64,000 nt of DNA. It comes from Mixophyes australis (Eukaryota > Chordata > Amphibia > Anura > Limnodynastidae). Location of the stretch: positions 381,531,907-381,595,906 of the forward strand of contig JAVHZZ010000001.1 of the NCBI GenBank assembly GCA_036250195.1, in the 5' to 3' direction. A program made the translations under genes and the position numbers. Positions 12,206 to 25,089 of the stretch are shown here, in pieces (the stretch's first letter is position 1; each line of letters opens with the position of its first letter). Under the pieces are notes generated by a model, which did not search any database, had not been told where the DNA came from, and was given only the letters and a program-made list of their open reading frames with translations.

Positions 12206-12345
12206 CCACTGCTCAAAATAACACAGTTAAAATGTAACATTTATTAATAATGTTAAAAAAGCACTCATTATGATACCGGTAGTAGGCGAATTATTAAAAA
12301 TGATATAAAGTGAAAAGATAGAAAAAACGTGATTTAAAAATTAGA
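12206..12345 (+). repeat. Inverted terminal repeat of inner PLE, left arm
   Basis: Matches the reverse complement of 16380-16520 over about 130 bp with some substitutions. Landmarks are 'aacatttattaataatgtta', 'aggcgaattattaaaaa' and 'acgtgatttaaaaattaga'. About 145 bp lie between this arm and the left target duplication. Confidence 0.8.
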
Positions 12346-14798
12346 CCATGGGGAGGGCCTGGTCCTTTATGACCAAAAGCTCATGTAATCTTAAATAATG
12401 GTCTTGTCTGTGATGATAGTTAATTACCAATGGTATGGGGTCAATTCATAGTGTATAATAATCTCTATTATGATCATAATTAGAAAAATAGTCCTTGTGA
12501 TAGGGATCTTTATGTCTGAAAGAAATGTATAATTTGCCACTTATATTGTTACAAAAGGCTATATTTCCCAGTCCCAATACTCATAGAAGCATTATACATA
12601 TATAGAGAAAGATTATAAGATATATTGAGTAGAAGTGCTGTCAGAGGGAATATGAGGAGAGCTCATTGTACTTAAAGACAAATTGTATCAAAAAACACAT
12701 AGCAAGCAACACCTTTAAAAATTTGTTATCATTACAATGCTTGTATGTATTTTAAAATCGTTCATTCATTTGATTAGAGTTGGTATGTATCTATATATCA
12801 AGAGAGACCTAAGTTTTTTCGCTGTCCTTATGGTTCTTAAGGCGGTAAAGTAATACTAATCCCTCTCTTATTTATGACAGACTGAATGACATGAGTCTAT
12901 TTTCCTATATATAGGCAACTTCGTGTAACTAACCAAATAGCTATTTGCCTGGTCAAATAGAAGTGATCCTGAATGAATAAGTACTAATGACGTGTAGTAT
13001 GTCCCATTAGTTTATTATAGGCGCCAGTTATGAAAACCATATCATTAGGTAATTCGAATAACAAAGCAATAGCCCTCCTCACTGTGACCCCTTCGTGATG
13101 CAGGTGGTAATCGAACATACATTCTGGCACACATATGCCGCTTCTATTAATCACATCAAATATTCGTTAGACCTGTTAAATGCTCCTACTTGAGTTGCGG
13201 CGATACACCGTGAGCAAGCCCCCCCAATTCCTGGTCTGACAGCACCTAATGTGAAGTACAGCCGGTCATACGTTTCATCTAGTTGGCTTAGTCATGGGAA
13301 TTACCCGTCCGTATCCTAGACACTTATTTTATACTTCAAGCAGCCAATCCTCTTGATAGTGTCTTGATTGACATGTATCTCGTCCAGTCACAGATTTTTT
13401 ATGTTATTTTTTTGCATGAACCACTTTTCACTCGCTTTATTAGTATAAGGCATTTATCATGTACAAATCTTTCATTCATCCCTTAAGAGCCTTTTATTAT
13501 GTGGGTTTAGTTAATTGTAGGAAATCTCTATTACAGCTCAATTTCATCAGGTAAGCATGCAATAATAACAGATTTGTATGTTATTGAATATTATTGTTGG
13601 TACAACTGTTATTCCAAATACGAGTTATTAAATCTTAATAGTTTATCAATAGGTATCTTGCAATAATAGCATTAGTAAACAAAATATAAAAAAAATACAA
13701 AATAAATTTGAGATAAGTTTCACTTATAATATTATTTGTATGTTGCAAGCACATTTATGCTATAATTGCCATATTTTAGATTGTTACTTTAATTGTCTGA
13801 ATTATATAATATGACATTGTAATACTTGCAGCTTGTTATGAATCACATGAAAAATATTCACCATTTACAATTAGTAATCCTATTAATCTTTATTATAATT
13901 ATTATTGTAGTTCTGTAATTATTATTTTTAATTTTTAATAATTATGTTTTGTTTCTTTTTATATTGACAGATATCCTATACTGTAAAATGAAAAGAGAGT
14001 ATTAATCCTTAACATGTCTACATGTGTTTATATTAGGTGTGAAATTCTAGACACATTGCTAACAGAATTGGTCATTATGTATAGTAATCTAAGTGAAAAA
14101 ATGTGTGATGGGAATGAAAAACTTTCCTAAGTTCAAATATAAATAATACCAAATAGCAATGAAAAAAACAAAAATATGTGAACAACCAAAATAGATCTAA
14201 GAAAAACCATCAAATTACATGGAGTTTTTGTTACTCAAGGGGTTGTATATAATTCCCTGTGTTATAATGGATACTATAGTACAATGACTAGTAGAAAGTT
14301 ATTCACAAATCCAAAGTGTGATTCCGTCTATATACCCTACTCACTAATTATGTATCCCATACATGAATAATATCCTCTAAATACATTTCCGAGCATCCAA
14401 ATTAGCTTAATAGTACATGTTTTTGTATATCCATATTATGTTGTGTGGCTAAAAAAAAACCGATAGATACAATAAGTGTATATTCGTAAATTGAATTGAA
14501 ATATACATAATAAATAAAAAATGCATTCAGACAAATAAATCTCCCATATATTTTAGTAGTAGTAATTACCTTTATTGCTCAAAAATGGAGGATTAATATC
14601 CCACATTTTGAATGTATAGAATGTCACATGACCATCTCTGTTGTCTGATTTATGGTATGAATGATAAAAGCATTAGACAATAAGTCTCCCATATTTAATA
14701 ATAATATTACTTACCTTTATTCCTCCAGAATGGAGGATTAATATTCCACATCTTAAATGTATAGGGTGTCACATAATCAACTCTATTGTCAGGAAAGG

Positions 14799-16400
14799 CT
14801 ATTGAAATAGTACCTCATAGGAAACTAAGATAACTTGTATTATCATTTGTTTTTTCTTTGCAGGAGTTCCATCCTTAACAGTATCACCTCCTCTTATATC
14901 AGTTTTTGCTTTTTCTATGACATAGGCCTTCATGTCTCGATGATTACTCCCATGTTTCTGCAGTAAGTGACGTGTCACAGAGGTGAGTTGTTTAAATTTG
15001 ATCTTGTCTGTTGCAGCATTTTTTATCGTGCTAGTGCATTCTAATATTCTCTGTTTTAGCATCCTGCTTTTCAAGCCCACGTACACTTTATCACATGGGC
15101 ATGTAAGGACTTAAATGAAACATCTAGTGTTGCAATTGATAAAATAATCAATTGTATGTTTGTGACCATATCTGTCTGTAACTTCCTTCATTTTGATCAT
15201 ATGTGAACATGTTTTGCAATGTCCACACTCAAAGATCCTTTTGTTAACTCTACCCTTCTATTTGAAGAGAAATTACCTCTGACAAATTAATCACCCAGAT
15301 TGGGGGTTCTTCTTCAGCTAAATTAAGCTTTAATATGTAAATTATGTGCAAGTCCCATGTCTGATCTTATTATTGACCAGTGGCGTTGTATTATCTTTTG
15401 AATCTCCCTCCACTCCTGACAAAAATCGCACATAAATCTAATTTTATTGTCACTGCATATTTCTTTCTTACCGTAAATTAAGTCATTCATATTTCTCATT
15501 TGAACTTGGTTATAGGCTTTTTTGATCAATCTTTTGCTATATCCACGTTGTGAGAGTCTTTGGAATGTTTTTAATAACAGGTGGGAAGTGGGAACTTTCA
15601 CAGTGAAATATACTGTTTGTTGCTGTTTTTTACGAAACAATTCTGTTGTTAATCTACCATCATTATTCTTCTTGAGGTTCAGGTCTAAGAAATTAACACT
15701 CTGCTTGTCCATTTCATATGTAAGACATAAGTTGTTAGGATTGTCATAGAGAATGCTAATGAACTCTCCAAATGATTACTGATCACCTTTCCAAATAATC
15801 AGGATATCGTCTATATAACATAACCAGGAGATGATGTCATATTTTTCTTCCAGTCCACTCCAGACACAGTTTTCCTCTCCCACCTGCCCAGATATGGGTT
15901 GGCAACGGTTGGGGCACAAGCTGCCCCCATTGACGTACCACGTATTTGTAGGTATAATTTGTTTTCAAAAACAAAAAAGTTTTTTTTCAGATTGAATTAT
16001 AGGAGATCAATTAGAAATTAATTAAATGCTGGATGATCATTTGCTTGTAGGAAAAACTTAACTGCTTCAATTCGTACCTGGTGCTGGATGCTGGTATATA
16101 GTGACTCAATGTCACATATTATTGTTATGTTACCAGGTATTTTGTTCAAGTGTAATACCTACCATCATAAGTTTTAGAATATCAGTCGTATCTTTAATAT
16201 AAGAGGGCAAAGTAGTCACATACTCTCTCAGGTGTAGATCTGCAAAGATGCAGGCCTGTTCAGTTAGGCCCTCAATTTCTGAAAGGATCGGTCTCCCTGG
16301 TGGTATCCTGGAATTTTTATGAACTTTCGGTAGTGAATACAAAGTAGGTATCTTGGGATAAAATCTAATTTTCTCTAATCTAATTTTTAAATCACGTTTT
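14799..16400 (-). pseudogene. Inner PLE reverse transcriptase with GIY-YIG domain
   Basis: Read on the minus strand, the order is: RT start LYSLPKVHKNSRIPPGRPIL (about 16345-16285), CDIESLYTSI (about 16115), GTSMGAACAPTVAN (15945-15900), the catalytic CYIDDILIIW (about 15830-15795), then NFLDLNLKK (about 15700), and a C-terminal GIY-YIG nuclease CPCDKVYVGLKSRMLKQRI (about 15100-15045). The catalytic YIDD is intact, unlike the outer copy. At least four frame breaks separate the pieces, so no full protein can be made. The RT copies RNA at a nick made by the GIY-YIG domain (known for the family). Confidence 0.85.
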
Positions 16401-16520
16401 TTTATATCTTTTCACTTTATATATTTTTTAATAATTCGCCTTTTACTGATTTAATAGCGAGTGCTCTTTTAACATTATTAATAAATGTTATGTTTTAACT
16501 GTTTTATTTTGGGTAGAGGA
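16380..16520 (-). repeat. Inverted terminal repeat of inner PLE, right arm
   Basis: Reverse-complement partner of 12206-12345. It abuts the right target duplication directly and overlaps the start of the recognisable RT frame. Confidence 0.8.
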
Positions 16521-17398
16521 CAGGGATACCTGTTAACCAGTTCCCCATAATTAGGATAAACTGCAACAACATTGAGGACTATGTAGAACAAGGGGCTATT
16601 TGTTGAGAAATTATATGATCCCTCCACAGTACTGGAAGCCTTTGAGAAAGTTAAGCAGAGAAATATGAAAGAACTACTTACCTATAATAGAGAAAATAAG
16701 ATCAAGAATATCCATATATCATCATAGGTTATTTGACATCAGTAGGATGGATACGGAGGTCTATTAATAAACACTGACAAATTCTTATGCAAGACGGTGT
16801 ATTACAAGAGATACTTTCATCTAAGCCAAAAATACTATTTAGAAAGGCACATAATTTGCATATGAGACTAACAAGGAGTCACATACCACTACAAAACCAA
16901 CCTAAGACCTGGGTAAGTAAGGTACAAATGGGAGAAAAGGATACTAGCACTGTACTAAATGTGTGAATTCTATCATGTTGGGGTACACTAGCACAAAACC
17001 AACTTGCGACTGCAGCTCTAATCATTCAGGTGAACAATTCAAGTTAAACATCTTTCTAACATGTGACAGTCAGAATGAAATTTATCTCCTTGAGTGTCCG
17101 TGTAGCATGCAATATATTGGATGGACTACAAGGATACTCAGGGTAAGAGTAAGCAAACATATTCCAAATATTAAGAAAGGCTTTGCTCTGCTCAGTGTGT
17201 CAAAACACTTTTCAGACAGCGTAAACCTGAAGGATTAAGATTTATAGCCATCAGATCAGTTAATAGGAGTTGGAGGGGAGGAGACTTTACGAGTAAGATC
17301 AATAAGGAGGATTTCGGATGGATTTATAAGATGAAAACTCTATATCCCAAAGGAATCAATACAGATTTTGATATAAAACTATCTTTGGGCAAATAAGT

Positions 17399-20359
17399 GA
17401 GTATATGACTATATATGTTATAACCTTTTTTTATAGATATGTAATCCAAATCTGCATATGGGTTTATGGAACAAGTATTATTACATGCTAAGTTCAGCTT
17501 GGAATTGAAACGCTATGCAGAACACATGGGAAACCAGCAGAAATATGGACCTTACCTGTCTGTTAAATGATTGGGGTACAGATAGATCCCATAATAGTAT
17601 GGAGAGCATTACATATATTGGTGTGGATTATTGTCTTAATTTGAGCACCTTCAGAGTCTGCAAAAGTAATGCTTGGTTGTAAATCAGTACACAAGTAGTT
17701 TTACAAATTGCATGGCACTAACATATGTTGTATATTATTGAGATAAGGGTTAAAAGCTTGAGTCAGAAATTTTGATCTATACAGTTTATAATTATTTAGT
17801 CGCTCAAGTAAATATATGAATTGAGAAGGGATAAAACAGTTTAGGATAATAATTTATAAAACAATCTATCAATACCATGATTAGAGATACATTGTGAGTT
17901 AAAAATATGTATTAGCTAACATAGGGGAGAGGATCATGAAATAACAGTATTTACTTGACAAGAGTTTTGGATTTGCTAGAAAATCCTATCAGTGAAATGG
18001 AGCTGCCAGTACAGAGAGAGAAACACAGGAAGTATCCATTAAAGACATGAATCAGTTGACTATTTACTGAACAAGTGAGAGTATTTAAAGCACCAAAGCA
18101 AGACCCAGATTATATCTCTTTAAGGAAGACCTAGGCTTAGGACGAAACGCGTTGTGTGACACTGGTATCATTTACATCACAAATCTAAGTTGCTAAGACA
18201 ATCAAAATAATAGGTTCATGTGGACCCTTTATTTGCCCTAATTCTGGAGGAGTATTATTTACTTAAATTATTAGCTGTGGCCACAGCAGGACTAATCATT
18301 ATATCCGCTAAAGTCAGAGAGGAAACCCGCCTGCTGGCAGTGGAGGAGGAGAGTGACAGCGAGCCTGTCAGCTATTAACCTTACACAGGAGCTGGAGAAG
18401 GAATCTACATGCCATACTAATAGCATTAGATAGTACATCAAGTACATAAGGTACTTTTACTATTTCAGAAACTTAATGTGCTGTAGCATAAGTAACATCT
18501 ACAGGAAGTGATTGTAAGGTTTATATCACTGCTGGGACCATAACAACATTAGGGCTATCTAAGAAATTGCTATATAGTAATCAAGTGACAATTGTTTTTA
18601 GGAAGCGACTGCACGATTAATTATAACTGGGGCTGAATTGTCAGTTAATTTGCCTAATCTCAGTGTTTATAAACTTGTGCTGATTTCACACACCTGTCAT
18701 TTGCAGAATCCTTTGAGTAGAGGTAATTAGAAGGATGTAGCTATTTCTTAAGTTGCAGATGAATAGATCTAGAAGTTGAACAGGTAAATGCAGTTTTGCT
18801 TTTGGGGCATGTTGGTTTTATTATACAATTATACTATTTGCGCATAGTGAAAACAGGTTCCTTTAACTTTTTCGATTGTCCACACAGCAGAGAAGAAGGA
18901 ATTAGTGGATTAGTGGAAACACACTAGTGGATCAGAGGATATCCACAATTCAGATGAGAGACTCTAATTGTTGGAAATATTTTTATTTTATATAAACAAT
19001 AAAAACACTACCTTTTAACACACTTTGTTTTGTTGTCTGTATAGAGTGCAACAATAGACATAGTGTTATGTCTGGGATGTTTGAATTTATTATATTATTT
19101 ATGTAGAGAATATAGGGTTACTCTAGATCTCAAGCAGCACACACAAACTACCTTCTGGAGACTGCACCTGTATTGAATTATATTAGATAAGATTATGCTT
19201 ACCTGGCTTTGGCAACATGTATAATGCCACATGGCATCTAATGATGCTGATAGCTATAACAACATAAAGTTTTTTCTAGGCAATTATAATCTGGACGCCT
19301 GATAGGCTGGGACCTTTGCATGGAATGTTGGAATTAGATATGTAATGGAGATTACGGATACAATGACAATAGAGGTGCTAACTGTGGATAGATTCTGTAG
19401 CGATCAGTAGACCAATCTAGATTACAGTAAGTAGTGCCGAGAATTTACAACAATTTTTTTTCCTCTGCTGAAACCCCTAATATGAACAAAGAGGGCAGAG
19501 AAACGCATCAGGAGGTGAAAATTTTTGAATTGGCCCATGCTAGATACATATCCTACCAAGTATGATGTTGTACGTACAGCTAATCAAGTAAACAAGTCTG
19601 CCTTTCAGATAAAGATTTGGACCCTTGTGTTACTATTTTGCTGTGCCTGAGGCTGAATGTGAAACAAAATCTATGGTGTGTGTTTAATCCTCCATCATGA
19701 AGAGGATCTTCACAGCAGGGAATTCTATAAAATCAACAGAGAATTGGAAAGTTCTGAACATTCACTAACTTATACTAAAATGATGTTGTGACAGTTGCTT
19801 CACTAACACAGCTTTTGGGAGCTAACCTAATAATGGCATGCATGCATGAGATTAATGGTCACTTAAATGCTTACTTGTGGATAACAATATAGTTTCAATT
19901 TCAATTAAATATTTCTAGAAATATCATTATTTAATGAGAACTGAACTTTTTATGTTGTATATTCTGCATTGCATTACAATAATGCTGCTGTATTAATAGA
20001 ATAAGATAATATGTCAGTTAAGACCATGGTTTATTAATGTTTTATATATGAATTTTTAATGAATAGTAGATATTTTACTGTATATCAGCGCTTTTGATTT
20101 TTATTTGTATATTGTTTTGTTGTTTATGGCTTAGTACCATGTTTTTCTTGAGCTGCAGATTGCAAAGACACTGCATTTTGTTCATCGGGAGGCTTGTGCC
20201 TAGCAACAGCAGGTGGGTTAGGCAACAAGCCTTCCAAATATGCTGAGGTAGTATTTTCACTTCTCCTGCAAAAAAAGATATGGAGCAGTGCGCTCGAGTG
20301 CGCATACACACCGGCAAATCGCACAAATATTAGCCCACGTTCCTGCACTGTTACTCATA
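17399..20359. other. PLE 3' region then unassigned DNA
   Basis: The first ~900 bp is probably the 3' untranslated part of the outer PLE. A CCTA-GGCT-TAGG hairpin followed by ACGAAACGCGTTG at about 18126-18155 resembles the decayed hammerhead-ribozyme segment of PLE ends. A weaker look-alike (AGAAACGCATC) occurs at 19498-19508. From about 18200 to 20350 I recognised no gene or named repeat. Confidence 0.4.
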
Positions 20360-20374
20360 TTCAGAAATTTTGGC

Positions 20375-21750
20375 AGCTGAAATAGAGGACACAGTTTCTG
20401 TCTCAGTGACAAATTATCTACAAATGTTCTCCATTGCAGATAGTAAAGAGGGGAAGAGAGTCCATAAAAGGGCAATATCTTCCTCTTCCTCTTCACCTGA
20501 GGAATTAAGTCATAAAAGATAAAAGAATATTCCTGTCAGGGAATTTAGAACTACTCAATCTTCAGATTGTGAGGTGGAAAGAATTCCAAATGAGAGTGCC
20601 AAGTCATATTCCTGTTCAGGGAATCCACAAGCACCAAAGAAAAAGTTAAAGAAGAAAAATAAGAACAATATTAACAGGGAAGCCTGCTCAGGAGATATTC
20701 CCACTTTCCCTGGAATTGCCCATAGCAGACAACATTCTAGTGCTTGGAACAAGCACAGTTCTGCCCGTAGCTGACACAATGTCTCTGTCTATAGCTGGCA
20801 GCAAGAGGGGACAAATAGTCAGTATATGGGGTCACCTACCAGACAGTGAACACATTTTTTCCAAAGAAAATTGACAGTCTCCCTCTGTAGAGTGGGAAGC
20901 AGAGGAGATTACAGGAAACTCAGCCTCATCCCAGTGTAAGGAATTTAGTGAGATACAAATGACCAGGGTGGCATTAGCGGGAAAAACCCCTCCAACAAAA
21001 TTATATGAGACACACTGGGCCCTCAAACGCTATTCAGAGATCCAAATATTTGTACAAATGGCCTTTAGAGTAGCATTCTACCGGCATTATTTGCCCCCTG
21101 CCATTTACTCAGCTTTTTCCCCCTCTCTTTGTGGGGAAAAAACACACAATGACCTTACAGACCGCACATTATGAAAGATATAATACAAAATAGCAGACAC
21201 AGCTGGGTCCCTGCTATTTATGTTTTACAAGACAGAGAGAGATGGGGAGTCCAGGGGGTAAATCTATCAAACTGAGAGTTTTCTGGCGGGTTTGAAAAGT
21301 AGAGATGTTGCTATAGCAATCAATCAGATTCCAGCTTTCATATTGTAGAATGTACTAAATAAATGATAGCTAGAATCTGATTGGTTTTTCAAACCCGACG
21401 GAAAACTCTCAGCTTGATACATTTAGCCCTAGATGTTCCTTGGATTTTCTAGTTAGTCCAACTTAAAGCCATTAGCATTGCAACTCTTATAATAGGCCTA
21501 TCATTTAATTACCTCATCAATACCAATAGGTCTAGGTAGCTGACCAGAGCAGGTTTGACAGACCTTGCTCTCAAATCTCTCGAATTCCCAAATCTGACAG
21601 ATGCAGAACTTTTTGGGCCTCAGTTTATAGAAGAGGTCAAAGCACGCCATAAAGTCTGAAAATCCTTCTCAGACCTCAAGAAACCAAATGAGCCTTTCAG
21701 GAGGCCCTTTCTTCAATGGGGTCAGATTTTGAGAGCCACGGTCTGGCCCG
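20375..21750 (+). pseudogene. DIRS gag-like region
   Basis: Translation gives a low-complexity, serine-rich stretch (SSSSSSPEELSHKR) followed by a lysine-rich, nuclear-signal-like block (KKKLKKKNKN) at about 20638-20670. This composition is usual for the first ORF of DIRS elements. Stops occur at about 20520 and 20772. After the MITE the trace continues weakly to about 21750. The assignment rests mainly on its position upstream of the RT. Confidence 0.5.
21253..21430. mobile_element. Palindromic MITE inside DIRS
   Basis: The ends AGGGGGTAAATCTATCAA and, inverted, AGGGCTAAATGTATCAA are followed by long complementary arms (CTGAGAGTTTTC, GGGTTTGAAAA). The 178-bp element folds into one long hairpin. 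Related copies are at 57557-57701 and, one end only, at 62682-62763. No convincing TSD was seen. Confidence 0.82.
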
Positions 21751-21999
21751 AGACTTCCAATGCAGAAGAAGAGCCCAAAGAGGAGGCTTTGTGCATAGTT
21801 CCCAAGATGCTACCAGAGGATTAGCTACAAACACAAGCGAAGCCGGAGTTAAGGTAAATTCACGCCTATATACTATTCATCAGAGAACTCTCAGAGAGTC
21901 AGCAGATTACCAAAGACAGGTGGTTGTTAAAAACAATCCTCACTTTAATTTGTTTCCCACCCCAGGCATTTCATATTCCTTGTTCAAGGATTCATAGTC

Positions 22000-23340
22000 C
22001 TCAGTTAGACGAAGTACTGGCACTGGCTCTGTGACAGTGAAAAATAGAATTGGCAGACCCAACTCCCAAAGGCCGGACCAGCCATTTATTTTCTATAAGA
22101 AATCAAGAGGGTTCTATAAGACTAGTCCTGAATGTCAAAGCTTTGAAATAATATTTGAAGCCAAAGAGGTTTCCTACGAAAGATATCACAGAAATTCCTT
22201 ACCTTTTCAAAATGGATTGCTTCTGTATAAATATAGATCTAAAAGAAGCTTTCCACTCTATATCAATTCACCCCAATCACATGTGCCTTCTTAAATTCTA
22301 TTGGAGAGACCGCTTATTTCAGTGGACAGTTATGGCTTTCGACCTGTCTATTGTCCCTTACACTTTTACACGAGTTATGAAAGCAGTGATGTCACATCTC
22401 TGTCAGCAGATCGTCCAATGTATATTTTAGTTGGATGACATGCTATTAGTGCACTCACATATCGATACCTTTTTGAGACACAGAATACAGAATATCTCAC
22501 CGCAACTTAGCAGGAATGATAGGGAAGATGATTGCAATGTCCCCTGAAATGTGTTATGCAGAGAGTCGCAAGGTCTCTGGAGAATTTCCATGCCCACTAT
22601 TCTTAAACAGACATCATACATCTATCTGGGAGAATAAAAAGGATCTGTCCAAATGGCCCAGTCTCCCCAGACCTCCTCCTCACCCCCTTCTAGAAGCTCC
22701 TTTGTTCATGACAATCAACACAGATGCTTCCCTGACAGGTTGGGGAGGTTTCTCACAAGAGAAAGCAGTAGGCGGCACCTGGTCAACCGAAGAATCCCGA
22801 TTGTTTAAAACCATATTGGATCTATGAGCAGCGAAATTGGCTCTGAAAGCTCTAGTCCCCAGCAACTTAAAAGGTGTCTCTGTCAAGCTATGTTTGGACA
22901 ACACAACCGCAGTATCATATATAAAAAGAATGGGGCGCACCAAGTCAATATCCTTATGCAATGAAGCATTATAAATCTGGGACTGGGCAGTTCAGAGATA
23001 CATAATCATGACTTATATTCCAGGGAGCCTGAATGAACAAGCATACTCTTTATCTTGCAAAAAAATTACCCTAGACTCAGTTGCACTGAAATGTAACAAG
23101 TCTTCCTGAAAGTAGTTCACAACTTCGGGAACCTAGATATAGACCTCTTTACCAGCTCCACGAATGCTCAAATCCCATGCTTTGTATGCAGAATATGGAT
23201 GAAAGGAGTATGGAGGATGAATGCAATGTCTTTCCCTTGGATGGATCTGACTAATCCCTATGCATTCCCTCCCCTTGCACTTCTTCAGAAAATCAGAGTG
23301 GACCAAGTATCTGAAATAGTTGTAGTGTACCCGGTATGAC
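22000..23340 (+). pseudogene. DIRS reverse transcriptase and RNase H
   Basis: The RT palm appears as INIDLKEAFHSISIHP (about 22222-22270) then QWTVMAFDLS (about 22322-22350), equivalent to the DLKDA-hxhPIHP and TVLPFGLS blocks of DIRS RTs. The YLDD box region near 22425-22445 reads LDDMLL in another frame. RNase H follows as TDASLTGWGGFSQEKAVGGT (about 22720-22780). A trailing segment with 'NPYAFPPLALLQKI' (about 23255-23300) is typical of the connection between RNase H and recombinase. Frameshifts and stops separate the blocks. Confidence 0.8.
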
Positions 23341-23879
23341 CATCCAGGGTCTGGTTCCCTCTGATAAGCCAGTTATGAATAGGGCAGATGATTCCACCAG
23401 GGTTATCTAAGGACTGCTTCCAGGTAACCCTAGACATAATAGAGACCCTTCCCAAAATTTATATGGATGGCAATATTGCAAGATTGTTAACAAACATAGC
23501 CCTTGCATTCCCCACATAAGATTTAATTAATGCCTCCTTAAGGTCCCGAGCGAGAGCTAGATACTGCACAATTATTTGTTTTAATTATTGAGTTTGACCT
23601 CTGGTGATCTTGAGGTGATTCCTCTCACCAGGCATCATTAATTCATTTAGCATTGAAGAGTCATGCCTAGCATCAGCTACCATCAGATAATATGGTTTTG
23701 CTTTAGCTATCTTGATCCCAAACTTACTGGATAACAAACTATATCTTTGTTTGTTACGAGGTATATAGCTTTTAAGACCAATCTTACGAAAATACTCTAG
23801 CACTTGGGATATCGAGCCTTTCCTCTCCTTCATGGCTTCATAGGAGACGTGCTCCAACATTGGCTATTTATCCCGTAAA

Positions 23880-24320
23880 TTGGCATCTTGTTTGGATCCA
23901 GCCATAGCAGCTAGAGGAGATGACCTTCCCTCATACACACCTCAGACTTATGGTTATCACATACTCCAATGGGATACCACATCATTCCAAAAAGGTTGCA
24001 CTAAGACATCCACTTTCAAAAATCCCTTAATTGATTTTCATACATATGACTCTTCAGAGCCTAACCTTTGTGTGGCTTCGTGCCTATCCTTCTACTTAGC
24101 TCTGACAGTTCCCATGAGAGACAACATCTCCCAGCTTTTCCTTACTTGTATAAAACATTTTCGCCCAACAACACTCTCTACTATCAGAGGATGGATTATG
24201 GTGACCATGAAAGAGGCAGGGATAGATACAAACCAGTTGAGAATCCACTCCTTACGGGTCAACAGCCACAAATACAGGAGCAAAAGGCATATCACTGCAG
24301 ACAATTATATTAGCAGCTAG
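23880..24320 (+). pseudogene. DIRS tyrosine recombinase, C-terminal part
   Basis: A 146-residue open segment contains the shape of the DIRS recombinase: an EPNLCVASCLSFYLALT block (about 24057-24110), then LFLTCIKHFRPTTLSTIRGW, then AGIDTNQLRIHSLRVNSH. The last corresponds to the catalytic HxxR region (HSLR). The C-terminal tyrosine is not visible before the stop, so the protein is truncated or frameshifted. In the family this enzyme joins the circular cDNA to the target. Confidence 0.75.
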
Positions 24321-24660
24321 ATAGTCCTCAACTTGTACCTTTGCTAAGCATTATTGGAGAACAAACCAATCTATCAGTTTCTCAGAGAAACCACCAGGTA
24401 TAGGGTAGTCTGCCCACCTGCTATTGCAAGGTGGCATGCCTACCAATGAACAAAACAACAGTTTTCAGGAATCTATGACCTGCAAACTGGATTTGTTCTA
24501 GGGAAAAGGATTGGCACCTAGCAACATCTACCACCCTACCTACACTTTCTCCGTTTGCTAGGACTGTTGCTTCCTATAGAGGGTCTATGTTTGCATATTA
24601 ATAACATTTCCTTCTATCATCCCTCTAGGGGCAGCAAGAGACCAAAAGAAGCCCCAGGCA

Positions 24661-25089
24661 GCCACCAATAAGGAACAGAAATAATCTATTACCCGGCATT
24701 ACAATTCTTTCCTAAATTTTGGAGCCATAGTGGTTTTTTCTAGCTTCTCTCTCTCCTAGTTCTAAAAGCAACACATAAACTGTTACCATAAGTTGTCAGT
24801 TAAAGTTCAAATAAATTATTGAGAAAGTATCACTAACATAGATACCTTCAGAAATTACACAGATGGAATTCATCCCTTAGAGTAACAGCAGGACTTGAAG
24901 CATCTCAGGAGTTGCTGATACTTCAGATATTTTACGTGAAATAAATTTACAATACGTTTAATAATATCAGGTGTAAAAGCATGGCAATGGCTGACCATAT
25001 TATAATATTTAACATCTTCTCTTTATTGCCATAGGATAACTGTCTCTTACTCATTTGTAAAACAAACATGAATAACTGAAGCAAGTCGT
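24661..25089. other. Between DIRS and LINE
   Basis: No gene was recognised. The first part may still be the DIRS 3' end. Confidence 0.4.

Larger units (their letters stand above)
12058..16520 (-). mobile_element. Inner Penelope-like element inserted in the outer one
   Basis: A 4.46-kb minus-strand element interrupts the plus-strand PLE. The 15-bp sequences at its edges, CAGGAATATCTGTTA (12043-12057) and CAGGGATACCTGTTA (16521-16535), agree at 13 of 15 positions and both encode the same point in the host PLE, so they are a target-site duplication. About 130 bp near one end (12206-12345) is repeated inverted at the other (16380-16520). Such inverted terminal repeats are known for Penelope elements (pLTRs). 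The coding part lies at 14799-16400. The rest (12350-14790) is AT-rich untranslated DNA. Confidence 0.82.
11460..17398 (+). pseudogene. Outer Penelope-like element, RT + GIY-YIG, split by insertion
   Basis: The element encodes a Penelope-clade reverse transcriptase fused to a GIY-YIG endonuclease. The first part, 11470-12057 (two frames joined by frameshifts), has the RT motifs STDVTVLYT, GTAMGTKFA and LWKRYIDNILFI. The last is a YIDN variant of the YIDD catalytic box, so it is inactive. The second part, 16521-17398, resumes with RINCNNIED, then a GIY-YIG domain (LECPCSMQYIGWTTR) and ends TLYPKGINTDFD before a stop at about 17396. Amino-acid colinearity is exact across the 12058-16520 insertion. 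The 5' end is missing: the RT starts in the fingers/palm with no upstream reading. Several stops and frameshifts confirm decay. Confidence 0.85.
20360..24660 (+). mobile_element. DIRS-like tyrosine-recombinase retrotransposon, decayed
   Basis: The order gag-like region, RT, RNase H, then tyrosine recombinase on one strand matches DIRS1-group elements, which integrate with a tyrosine recombinase instead of an integrase. Frames are broken many times. The boundaries are approximate: I could not find the inverted terminal repeats expected for DIRS1, so both ends are set by the limits of coding similarity. A MITE is nested at 21253-21430. Confidence 0.75.

Noticed and set aside
23585..23860. Minus-strand frame of 91 codons
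   Set aside because: Opposite strand of the DIRS region between RNase H and recombinase. No recognisable protein, whereas the + strand shows the expected order.
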